Part shown: positions 52,538-59,990 of the stretch, one piece after another
Layout of the letters: every line of letters starts with the position of its first letter
Numbering within the stretch: the stretch's first letter is position 1
Origin: Treponema_C sp050320395
GTDB taxonomy: Bacteria; Spirochaetota; Spirochaetia; Treponematales; Treponemataceae
Direction: 5' to 3'
Assembly: GCF_050320395.1 (NCBI RefSeq)
Contig: NZ_CP144459.1
Location: 2,480,001 to 2,544,000 of the forward strand
Length of the DNA: 64,000 nucleotides
Notes under the pieces: generated by a model
Databases searched by the model: none
What the model saw: the letters and a program-made list of their open reading frames with translations, nothing else
What the model was told of the DNA's origin: nothing
Made by a program: the position numbers and the translations under genes

Positions 52538-54094
52538 TTATATAAGAGAATGTACATCGCCGTCCGTATAAAAATCGGCAATATAGCGCTCAATATCGGA
52601 ACGTTCCCCGCGGAAAGGCCCCTTTGTTTCCATTTTAAGCGATACGAGGGCCGTTGCAAACAAGAGGGATTCGGGAATTCCGGCCGTATTACGCGATGCA
52701 ATATAAGATGCAAAGGTTGTATCTCCGCGCCCGGTACGGCCGTCCAAGGAGCGCGCTTTTATCGGGCAGCTGTAAAACACATCCTTTGTACGCACGATAA
52801 CTTCCGTATTATGAGTAATAAGCACTTCGGGCGCACCCCATTCGCAAAGGAGTGCCGCGGCTTCATGCGTATTCGAGCAGCCGGTAAGAATTTCGGCTTC
52901 TTTTGCATCGGCCTTAAAATAATCGATATACGATATATAATCGCGCTTATGTTTCCAATCGTCATAGTCCATCGAACCGCTTGACGAAGGACGTCTAAGC
53001 AAACACTGGGCGTCTACGGCAATTTTTCCGCGTCCGTGAATCGCTTTAAAAAGCGCATCGTCAAAGTCACCCGTCGTTAAACCGGCAAAATGATAAATCA
53101 GGGCGGGAACCTTTAAAATATCGCACAGATAAAAAGGGGCGGATTCACTGATTAAATCACAGCTTCTTTGTTCTTTATCAGCCGTAAAATAGGTATTGCG
53201 TATAGAGGTAGTATCGGCACTGTATAGATGATAGACATCCATAGGGGCCTTATCCAGTTCTGCCAGTACATCCGCATCCGTGTCGTTGCACTTGGTACAT
53301 ACGGCCGTTTTAAAACCTGCACCGGAGGCGGCATAGCCGGACTGAATAATCGCACCGCCGAGCAGACGGTCTTCATGTCCCAAATGATCAATCATAATAT
53401 CTTTGGACACCGGTCCGATACATACAATGTCGTACGTAACCGTATTTTGTTTTGTTATACCTGCCGTATATTCAAGGGCCTTTGCTACACGGTTTGTTGT
53501 AATACCATCAACGGCATAATCAATCATATTCTTCATATCTACATCGTTGTCCGGTGTCCACACAAATACCTGCAAGCCCTGCTTGTGACAGGCAAAGACA
53601 AAATCCTTTGTAACTTCTTCAAAAGACAGATTGAGCGCTTTGATACCGGGCAGATCATGCTTGAGTTCACTTAAAAATGAGGAGGCTTCATCTTTTTTTT
53701 CGGATACGGATATATTGTATAAAACCCGGTCTTTTGCCCTTTTAAGAGAACGGAAGGTTTCCGGAGAAATACAGCCGCTGAAAAAAGAGCGGTGCATAAA
53801 ATTCTTTTGTTCCAAAAATTCGATAAGAGAAGGTAAAACATCTTCTTTTAAATCGAAATTGATGCAAGCCGAAGGAACGGCTTCAAACTGTTCCAGTGCC
53901 TGTTCCAAAAAGAAAAAAGAGGTATCGGGAGAAGGCATATCATGCGAAAGATAAAACCCCTGCTCATTTTTCCGTATATCTATTTCTACAATATCGCAGC
54001 CCGAATTAAGAGCTTTTTCAATATAATCCTGCGAATTCGGCACGGTATTTTCACAGCCGCTATGGGCGGTCACTATACATAATTTCTTAGACAC
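52538..54094 (-). CDS. GDPD-like phosphodiesterase / PfkB-type kinase fusion
   Basis: 518 residues. Residues 1-210 resemble a glycerophosphodiester phosphodiesterase: AHSG (His11), IVEIDIR (Glu37, Asp39), LSHD (His51), and DGITTNRVAKAL at the end. But the usual Arg after the first His is Ser12, PENT is VPNS, and the third metal ligand is Asp in NFDLKED. From about 220 on is a ribokinase/PfkB domain: YDIVCIGPVSKD, LLGGAIIQSGYAASGAG, IAVDAQCLLRR, and the catalytic-base motif RTGRGDTTFASY instead of DTxGAGD. It may take the IolC role (5-dehydro-2-deoxygluconokinase) or phosphorylate inositol itself. GTG 54094 is chosen because AAAGGAG is correctly spaced. Confidence 0.8.
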   Translation of the reverse strand: MSKKLCIVTAHSGCENTVPNSQDYIEKALNSGCDIVEIDIRKNEQGFYLSHDMPSPDTSFFFLEQALEQFEAVPSACINFDLKEDVLPSLIEFLEQKNFMHRSFFSGCISPETFRSLKRAKDRVLYNISVSEKKDEASSFLSELKHDLPGIKALNLSFEEVTKDFVFACHKQGLQVFVWTPDNDVDMKNMIDYAVDGITTNRVAKALEYTAGITKQNTVTYDIVCIGPVSKDIMIDHLGHEDRLLGGAIIQSGYAASGAGFKTAVCTKCNDTDADVLAELDKAPMDVYHLYSADTTSIRNTYFTADKEQRSCDLISESAPFYLCDILKVPALIYHFAGLTTGDFDDALFKAIHGRGKIAVDAQCLLRRPSSSGSMDYDDWKHKRDYISYIDYFKADAKEAEILTGCSNTHEAAALLCEWGAPEVLITHNTEVIVRTKDVFYSCPIKARSLDGRTGRGDTTFASYIASRNTAGIPESLLFATALVSLKMETKGPFRGERSDIERYIADFYTDGDVHSLI

Positions 54095-54199
54095 AATTAA
54101 ACTCCTTTGCACAAATAAAAAAAGCAAACTCTAAATAAGCTTGTCTATAATTCACAAAAAACATCTATTACGGAATAACGAACGACAAACATATTTCTA

Positions 54200-54228
54200 A
54201 CTATACCACGAGAATTCTCATCTGTCAA
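54200..54228 (-). promoter_or_regulatory. promoter of the fusion gene with palindrome in the spacer
   Basis: Minus-strand TTGACA (54228-54223) and TATAGT (54205-54200), 17-bp spacing with an extended TGn before the -10. The spacer holds the 10-bp palindrome GAGAATTCTC (54210-54219). The same GAATTCnCGTG block is found at the same place in the promoter at 59583-59611. Confidence 0.6.
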
Positions 54229-54248
54229 ATATTTTAAATACTTTTTCA

Positions 54249-54324
54249 AGATTTACCCATATTTTGAGTAAATCTATAAATACTTATGATTTTTCTTGCA
54301 AAATTTCCGAATATGCTCTATCAT
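54249..54324 (+). promoter_or_regulatory. iolE promoter with upstream inverted repeat
   Basis: TTGCAA (54296-54301) and TATCAT (54319-54324), 17-bp spacing. An inverted repeat AGATTTAC / GTAAATCT (54249-54256 with 54268-54275) lies about 20 bp upstream of the -35, between the divergent promoters. Confidence 0.5.
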
Positions 54325-54341
54325 ATTCTTATAGGAGTGTC

Positions 54342-54499
54342 GGGAAAAAGCCTTACCGTTTGTACGGTTTTTTCCCACCCAAGTTTGCCTCCTGTAAAGC
54401 GTTTGTACAGGCAAACTTGTATATTATTTGCACGTCCTCGCTCCGCTGCGAACGTGCCTAAAAAGTCAATCGAAAGTTGATACTTTCTCTTGACTTTTT
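54342..54499 (+). repeat. iolE leader with four consecutive hairpins
   Basis: Stems: GGGAAAAA 54342-54349 with the T/C run to 54376, enclosing ACCGT/ACGGT; AAGTTTGCC 54381-54389 with GGCAAACTT (and CTGTA/TACAG inside); CACGT 54431-54435 with ACGTG 54452-54456 enclosing TCGC/GCGA; and AAAAAGTCAA 54460-54469 with 54490-54499 enclosing GAAAGT/ACTTTC. The string TATAGGAGTGT occurs both before the first stem and after the last, where it is the iolE ribosome-binding site. Open frames here lack coding character. Confidence 0.65.
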
Positions 54500-54512
54500 A
54501 TAGGAGTGTGCT

Positions 54513-55412
54513 ATGTTTAATAAAGACTCGGTTTTTTTGGGTATTGCCCCGATCGGCTGGTGTAACGACGATATGCCCGAATTGGGCAAAGAAAACACCT
54601 TTGAACAGACAATCAGCGAAATGGCCTTGGCGGGCTTTACCGGCTGTGAAATAGGAAATAAATATCCGTCCGACCCGGCAGTATTAAAAGAAGCGCTGGA
54701 CTTACGCGGCATGCGCATAGCCAGCCGCTGGTTCAGCTCTTTTTTAATTACCAAACCGCTGAATGAAAATATCGAATCCTTTAAAAAAGAATTGGATTTT
54801 TTAAGTGCGGTAAAGGCAAACCGTATCAATGTAAGCGAGCAAAGCTACAGCATTCAGGGAAAAACCGATGTACCCGTTTTGGAAAAAGAAAAATATGTTA
54901 TGAACGAAAGCGAATGGAAAACGTTCACAACGGGTTTGAATGAGTTGGGAAAAATTGCCGCGGACAAAGGCTTTAAACTGTGCTTTCATCACCACATGGG
55001 AACGGTTGTACAAAGTCTTGCCGAAACGGAACGTATGATGGAAGAAACGGAGCCTACATACGTGCATCTGTGCTACGACACGGGACACTTTACCTTCGCC
55101 GGAGAAGATCCCGCAGCGATCCTTAAAAAATATGTAAAGCGGGTCGGTCACGTACACTTAAAGGACGTAAGAGCGGATGTATTAAAACAGGTAAAAGAAA
55201 ATAAATGGAGCTTTTTAACGGCGGTTAAAAACGGTGCCTTTACCGTTCCCGGCGACGGCTGTATAGACTTTGATACGGTATTTAAACTGCTTGCCGACAA
55301 CGCATACACCGGCTGGCTTTTGGTGGAAGCCGAACAGGATCCGGCAAAGGCGAATCCGTTTAAATACGCAAAAATGGCGCGTGAGTTTATACAAGAACAC
55401 GCAAAAATATAG
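54513..55412 (+). CDS. iolE: inosose dehydratase
   Basis: 299 residues, TIM-barrel of the AP endonuclease 2/sugar isomerase family. It dehydrates scyllo-inosose to the trihydroxycyclohexane-dione used by IolD. IolE signatures are clear: GIAPIGWCNDDMPELG at the start, CFHHHMGTVVQ, HLCYDTGHFTFAGEDP, HVHLKDVRADV, TVPGDGCIDFDTVF, and LLVEAEQDPAKANP with metal-binding Glu, Asp and His residues. TAGGAGTG precedes the ATG. It is the only plus-strand iol gene, divergent from the GDPD-PfkB fusion and flanked on both sides by hairpin clusters. Confidence 0.94.
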   Translation: MFNKDSVFLGIAPIGWCNDDMPELGKENTFEQTISEMALAGFTGCEIGNKYPSDPAVLKEALDLRGMRIASRWFSSFLITKPLNENIESFKKELDFLSAVKANRINVSEQSYSIQGKTDVPVLEKEKYVMNESEWKTFTTGLNELGKIAADKGFKLCFHHHMGTVVQSLAETERMMEETEPTYVHLCYDTGHFTFAGEDPAAILKKYVKRVGHVHLKDVRADVLKQVKENKWSFLTAVKNGAFTVPGDGCIDFDTVFKLLADNAYTGWLLVEAEQDPAKANPFKYAKMAREFIQEHAKI

Positions 55413-55419
55413 TTTAAAC

Positions 55420-55458
55420 GGGGATGTCGTAAAGCAGGATACCCTTTTAGACATCCCC
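55420..55458 (+). terminator. iolE terminator
   Basis: GGGGATGTC 55420-55428 pairs with GACATCCCC 55450-55458, with further pairing of A- and T-rich parts in the loop, then a short T-run. Confidence 0.7.
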
Positions 55459-55465
55459 CTTTAAC

Positions 55466-55570
55466 TCCTGTTTGCCCTAAGGCAAACAGGAACACCTTCA
55501 GCTTACCGGCACCCGTGCCGGAAAAATTTGCTTGGCCGGCAGCCTGCAGCGGCAAAATCGCTTTGCAGGC
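55466..55570. repeat. three more hairpins between convergent genes
   Basis: A perfect 11-bp stem TCCTGTTTGCC 55466-55476 with 55481-55491 (four-base loop), CCGGCAC 55506-55512 with GTGCCGG 55515-55521, and GCCTGCA 55542-55548 with TGCAGGC 55564-55570. The first shares CCTGTTTGCC-like sequence with a stem in the iolE leader. Confidence 0.65.
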
Positions 55571-55583
55571 CGTCATTTTCCGG

Positions 55584-56435
55584 CTAATCCTTTTCCCAGG
55601 CCTTTTCTTTCAAATTAGTATAAATGTACACGCCCGCCGAAACCGAACAAAGCAAGAACATAATAACCGAAAGGGCGGCGGCTCTCTCATAGCGAAGATA
55701 TTTGTTAAACTGATCGAAAAGCGAAATACCGAGCATTTTCGGGAAGTTACCGCCCATTAAGTAAGGAGTCGTAAAGGCGCCGACATTGGACATAAAAACG
55801 AAAGTTCCGGCAACGACAATATCTTTGAGCGACAAGGGTAAAATCATCGAAAAAAATACACGCACCCTGCCCGCACCCACATCACGGGCGCTTTCGATTA
55901 TGGAATCGGGAACGGCACTTAAACCGGCGGTAATCATAAGGGCGGCAAAGGGAATGTTAAACCACAGGTTCATCAAAATCATACCGCCTGCATGGTACAT
56001 AAGCCCCAGTTTTACATCGGCGCCGAAAAGGTTTGAAATGCGGTTTATAAGCCCCGAATCGCGGATAATCGTAATCATTGCGTAGACAGCTACAAGACCG
56101 GGAATAAAACGAGGCAGCAAATACAAGCTTCCGATAGCCCGCGAAAAAGGCGAATCGACAAAGCGCAAAAAAAGCGCCAAAAGATAGGCAACGAATAAGG
56201 CAATTACAACCGTCATCACTACCACAAAGAGGGTATAACCCAAATTCGTCAATTCTCTTTTAGTTGTAAAAAAGAAAAGATAATTATCAAAGGTAAAGCC
56301 GCCGGTTTTCGGGTCCGTAAAACTTTTTTTCAGCGCAGCCAAAATCGGAATCGCAACAACGGCCATAACCGTTAAAAAGGCGGGCATTACCAAAGCATAG
56401 GCGGTTAAGCGTTGTTTTATTGTTTTATCAATCAT
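55584..56435 (-). CDS. ABC transporter permease, PotB/FbpB-like
   Basis: 283 residues, six membrane segments, coupling loop DSIIESARDVGAGRVRVFFSMILPLSL. The DVGAG form of the loop is typical of polyamine, phosphonate and iron-type importers rather than sugar MalF. It is the last gene of the operon binding protein - permease - ATPase - permease and is convergent with iolE. Confidence 0.88.
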   Translation of the reverse strand: MIDKTIKQRLTAYALVMPAFLTVMAVVAIPILAALKKSFTDPKTGGFTFDNYLFFFTTKRELTNLGYTLFVVVMTVVIALFVAYLLALFLRFVDSPFSRAIGSLYLLPRFIPGLVAVYAMITIIRDSGLINRISNLFGADVKLGLMYHAGGMILMNLWFNIPFAALMITAGLSAVPDSIIESARDVGAGRVRVFFSMILPLSLKDIVVAGTFVFMSNVGAFTTPYLMGGNFPKMLGISLFDQFNKYLRYERAAALSVIMFLLCSVSAGVYIYTNLKEKAWEKD

Positions 56436-56446
56436 AATCTTCCGCC

Positions 56447-57421
56447 TTAAAATTCATGATATTGATTTAAGCCCAAATGAACCTGCCGGCCGGGAACGAG
56501 ATTCTTTGCCTGTTCTCTTGTTGCAAAACAGCGCACAATCGAAGGGCCGCACTGTATCGTAACTTCTTCATAATGCCCGAGAACCATAACGGTACGGATA
56601 GTACCGGTAAAATCGGAAGCCGTATCGCTTATCGTAATATCTTCAGGACGGGCGGCGATGATTTTTCCGTTGTGATTCAAAAAGTTCATATCCCCGATAA
56701 ATGAAGCGACATAACGCGATGCCGGTTTATCATAAATTTCGGTCGGAGTGCCGATTTGCTCAAACACACCCTTGTTCATTACAACAATGCGATGAGAAAT
56801 CGCCATCGCTTCTTCCTGATCGTGGGTAACGAAAACTACCGTGATACCCAATTCCGATTGAATTTTTTTCAATTCTTCACGCATTTGCTGACGAATTTTT
56901 GCGTCAAGGGCGGAAAACGGTTCATCAAGCAAAAGCACTTCGGGTTTAAGCATTAAAGAACGGGCAATCGCAATGCGCTGCTGCTGTCCGCCCGAAAGCT
57001 GCCCCGGGTATTTTTTTTCACAGCCGCTCATCGATACGAGCTCCAAGTATTTTTCAACTTCGGTTTTTATTACGGCTTTGGGCGTTTTTCTAAGCTTAAG
57101 ACCGAAAGCAAGATTTTCATAAATTGTCATATGCGTCCATAAGTTATAACTTTGAAAAACCATTGCGGTCGGCCGCTTTTCGGGCGGTAAATGTACAACG
57201 GACTTATCATCGATTAAAATATCGCCCGAAGTTACGTCCAAAAAACCGCCGACAGTACGTAAAATCGTACTTTTACCGCAGCCGGACGGACCGAGCATAG
57301 TTACAATTTCACCTTCATAAATACGTAAATTGATATTTTGTACCCCGTCGCCGTTTTTATACAACTTTGTCATATCGCGTATTTCAAGTTTTACGGGACG
57401 GGTATCCTTAAGTTCGTTCAT
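56447..57421 (-). CDS. ABC transporter ATP-binding protein, PotA/FbpC type
   Basis: 324 residues: Walker A GPSGCGKST, signature LSGGQQQRIAIARSL, Walker B LLLLDEPFSALDAKIR, switch His in FVTHDQEEAMAIS, and a short C-terminal TOBE-like part. Its ribosome-binding site is GAGGAAA. It lies between two permease genes. It is a paralogue of the ATPase at 36266-37381, so the region holds two complete Fbp/Pot-type importers. Confidence 0.92.
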   Translation of the reverse strand: MNELKDTRPVKLEIRDMTKLYKNGDGVQNINLRIYEGEIVTMLGPSGCGKSTILRTVGGFLDVTSGDILIDDKSVVHLPPEKRPTAMVFQSYNLWTHMTIYENLAFGLKLRKTPKAVIKTEVEKYLELVSMSGCEKKYPGQLSGGQQQRIAIARSLMLKPEVLLLDEPFSALDAKIRQQMREELKKIQSELGITVVFVTHDQEEAMAISHRIVVMNKGVFEQIGTPTEIYDKPASRYVASFIGDMNFLNHNGKIIAARPEDITISDTASDFTGTIRTVMVLGHYEEVTIQCGPSIVRCFATREQAKNLVPGRQVHLGLNQYHEF

Positions 57422-57440
57422 TACAGTTTCCTCGCATTTT

Positions 57441-58283
57441 TTATTTCATTTTAAAACCGCCTGCAATAGCGGCAGGACCTATGTACTTTCTCATTGCCAA
57501 TATCAGCACTAAAGAAGGTACAATCAGTATAAGGGCAAATACTGCACCGGCTTGTCCCGGATAATCGAGAATAATACCGTACATTTCGACGGGCATGGTT
57601 TTTATACGTCCGAGTCCGACAAGCATAGTACCCTGCGCTTCTTCCATTGAACCTAAAAAGGTATACAGGGTTGCAACGGCAATACCGGGCATAGCCATAG
57701 GCAGGGTAACGGAAAAAAAAGTGCGCAGCGGGCCTGCTCCGGCATCGCGGGCGGCTTCTTCCTGCTGGCGGTGTACGGAGCGGAAAGCACTCGCGGGAAG
57801 CCACACCATAAACATCATAGAATTTATCATATGGATAATAACAACGCCCGGCAGTGTCCCCATAAGATTGTATTTATAAAACAAAATACCTATAGAAGTA
57901 TAAATTCCCAATTTCGGGAAAGCATTCGTCAATAAAAACGAAAGCATAAAAATTTTTCTGCCCGGAAATTTAAAACGGGCCAGGGCATAGGCTGCAGGTA
58001 TACATAAGCACATCGAACACAGCGTTGTAATGGCGGCAACCGAAAAAGACTGGATAATGGAAGACACCAAGCTTTGCTGTTTAAAAATAAATTTCCACCA
58101 TTTTATACCCCACTCCTGCGGCAAAACGGCGGGAACCGTATAGGTATCGGCAAAAGCAAGCATAATCATATTCAAAAGAGGGCCGTAAAAAAATAAAATA
58201 AACACGGCAAATACAATAAATTCAAAAAAACGTTTTTGCCCGACGGCAAAATAAAAACGTTTAGGATTTAAATATTTAAACAT
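57441..58283 (-). CDS. ABC transporter permease, PotC/FbpB-like
   Basis: 280 residues with six membrane segments and coupling loop QQEEAARDAGAGPLRTFFSVTLPMAM. GGAG precedes the ATG. It follows the binding-protein gene after a hairpin and precedes the ATPase by 20 bases. Together with the permease at 55584 it forms the pore. Confidence 0.88.
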   Translation of the reverse strand: MFKYLNPKRFYFAVGQKRFFEFIVFAVFILFFYGPLLNMIMLAFADTYTVPAVLPQEWGIKWWKFIFKQQSLVSSIIQSFSVAAITTLCSMCLCIPAAYALARFKFPGRKIFMLSFLLTNAFPKLGIYTSIGILFYKYNLMGTLPGVVIIHMINSMMFMVWLPASAFRSVHRQQEEAARDAGAGPLRTFFSVTLPMAMPGIAVATLYTFLGSMEEAQGTMLVGLGRIKTMPVEMYGIILDYPGQAGAVFALILIVPSLVLILAMRKYIGPAAIAGGFKMK

Positions 58284-58312
58284 AAAATCTCCGTTAATAA
58301 ATCATTATGATA

Positions 58313-58345
58313 CGAGCGGTATACATACACTGCGCATACCGCTCG
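58313..58345 (-). repeat. hairpin between binding-protein and permease genes
   Basis: A perfect 10-bp inverted repeat CGAGCGGTAT 58313-58322 with 58336-58345 and a 13-base loop. No T-run follows. Probably a 3'-end stabiliser or weak attenuator. Confidence 0.65.
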
Positions 58346-58378
58346 AAAAGTTAAAACAGCTGTGTACTGTTCCGGCGA

Positions 58379-59536
58379 TTAAGGAAGGGTACTGATTTCG
58401 GTATCCCAACGCTCGTTAAAAGAAGTCGAAAGTTTTCCGATGGACATAACGCGGAATTTACTGACATCCAAGTCACGCAAATCTTCGTAACCGGTCAAAT
58501 CCATCTTCGTGGTATCGACAAGGGGAATTGCAGCCATTTTGCGGACAAGCATCGTTTGAGCCTGTTGACTTAACATATAGTTAATAAATGCAAAAGCTCC
58601 GTCTTTATTGGACCCGAAGGAGGGAACAATCAATCCCTGAACGGAACCGGTAAACGAGGGCTGAATCGTCGTCATCTTAATATATTCCGGTACGGTTCCC
58701 GCAGCACGCTGCGAAAGGAGCATATCCGCCCACGTCGGACACATATCGATTTCGCCGTTTGAAAGCAAGTCAAGGGTTCCCTGGTTTTTATTGGGATACA
58801 CAACGGAACCGCCGGATTTATACATATAGGGATGAATTTTTGCCAAATAGGCAAACCCGGCATCCCATTCTTTCATCCATTTTTCATCGTCGCTCATAAT
58901 CGCCGATACATCGCCGATAAAGTTATAAACGGCAGTACGGACAAAAGAGTCCCCGGAGCCGCCGGTACCCGGAGTGTTATATACAAAACGTCCGGGATTA
59001 TCCATAATCCATTTGGTCAATTCATCGGTTGTTTTGGGCGGCGAAGATATCTTTTTTGAATTATATGCCAAAACAACGGTTGTTCCGCGGTAGGGCTGTG
59101 AATAATCTTTTGCAACCGTAGGTTTGGCGGAAACGGCGGCAGCATTCGGAATCTTGGCGGAATCAAGCTTAACAAAGGCTTCTTCACCGATAAGCGAAAC
59201 AATTCTGGATAAATCGTCTCCGCCGAAATCTATTATATCATAGTCGGTATTTGTCTGCTTTGCCTTATAAGCTGCAGCAACCATATCCACCAGCGTTTGG
59301 GTACCCGTACCGGTGAGCATAAAGTTCAGTTTTATCTCATACTTTCCGGCATATTCGGAATTGGTGTTAAAATCGGCTGTCAGGGATTCAAAAATTTGAC
59401 GGACATTGTCGGAACCGGTTGCCCACAGATTGATTACTTTGTTATCCTTTGTTTCCGCCTTTTTTGCGCAAGCCGTAAACAAAAGCGCCGCAACAATACA
59501 CGCGGTTAAAACCGCATTCATCCGATTTTTTTTCAT
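58379..59536 (-). CDS. substrate-binding lipoprotein of the Fbp/Pot-type importer
   Basis: 385 residues with a lipobox ALLFTAC (Cys about residue 21). The mature domain begins KVINLWATGSDNVRQIFESL and has TDYDIIDFGGDDLSRI, PYRGTTVVLAYNSKK, NTPGTGGSGDSFVRTAVY and GEIDMCPTWADMLLSQRAAG, a class-F type binding protein. Start 59536 has AAGGAG; 33 upstream residues in frame are rejected. It is not closely similar to the four tandem binding proteins. The ligand is unknown; shared promoter features with the GDPD-PfkB gene suggest a role in the same pathway. Confidence 0.85.
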   Translation of the reverse strand: MKKNRMNAVLTACIVAALLFTACAKKAETKDNKVINLWATGSDNVRQIFESLTADFNTNSEYAGKYEIKLNFMLTGTGTQTLVDMVAAAYKAKQTNTDYDIIDFGGDDLSRIVSLIGEEAFVKLDSAKIPNAAAVSAKPTVAKDYSQPYRGTTVVLAYNSKKISSPPKTTDELTKWIMDNPGRFVYNTPGTGGSGDSFVRTAVYNFIGDVSAIMSDDEKWMKEWDAGFAYLAKIHPYMYKSGGSVVYPNKNQGTLDLLSNGEIDMCPTWADMLLSQRAAGTVPEYIKMTTIQPSFTGSVQGLIVPSFGSNKDGAFAFINYMLSQQAQTMLVRKMAAIPLVDTTKMDLTGYEDLRDLDVSKFRVMSIGKLSTSFNERWDTEISTLP

Positions 59537-59582
59537 GTTTTGCACTCCTTTGTGTGAAAAAAAATATGAATTCAACTCAAAT

Positions 59583-59611
59583 ATTCTAACACGGGAATTC
59601 CAAACACGCAA
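59583..59611 (-). promoter_or_regulatory. promoter of the second Fbp/Pot-type importer
   Basis: Minus-strand TTGCGT (59611-59606) and TAGAAT (59588-59583), 17-bp spacing with extended TGn. GAATTC (59595-59600) followed by CGTG sits in the spacer exactly as in the GDPD-PfkB promoter. Confidence 0.55.
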
Positions 59612-59674
59612 GAAAAAAAACAAATTTACTATCAAAAAACAGTATTATTTTACAAAAAAGTTGTCAAAAGATAC

Positions 59675-59974
59675 TCATCTCTCCTTTTTCGAATCTTTTT
59701 GAATAAAGATAATCAACACAATTAAAAGCAGAGTTAAACAACCGATATAACCGAGCGTGATAAAATCCGTATACGTGCGGAATACCGAAACGGCTATACC
59801 GGCAATAATCGTACAGAGCCCCAAAACAAAGATAAAACGGGAACTTATAAGAGTTAAGCGGCGCATGGGAAGAGGCATATTTGCAGTCAGTTTTTTGCGG
59901 CGCGTATAAAAAGAGGCGGCAATACAAAAAAGACCGGCCGCAAAAAACAGTATGGAAAAAACAAGGGCTTTCAT
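59675..59974 (-). CDS. small membrane protein, unknown
   Basis: 99 residues with three hydrophobic segments (about 3-22, 44-64, 70-92) and a charged C-terminus (QKDSKKER). I do not recognise a family. It follows the chemotaxis receptor gene by 16 bases on the same strand and ends before the importer promoter. Confidence 0.6.
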   Translation of the reverse strand: MKALVFSILFFAAGLFCIAASFYTRRKKLTANMPLPMRRLTLISSRFIFVLGLCTIIAGIAVSVFRTYTDFITLGYIGCLTLLLIVLIIFIQKDSKKER

Positions 59975-59990
59975 AGACTGCGAGCCGTCC

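Noticed and set aside
54264..54480. Two overlapping open frames before iolE
   Set aside because: They cover the hairpin cluster and promoter and have no ribosome-binding site.
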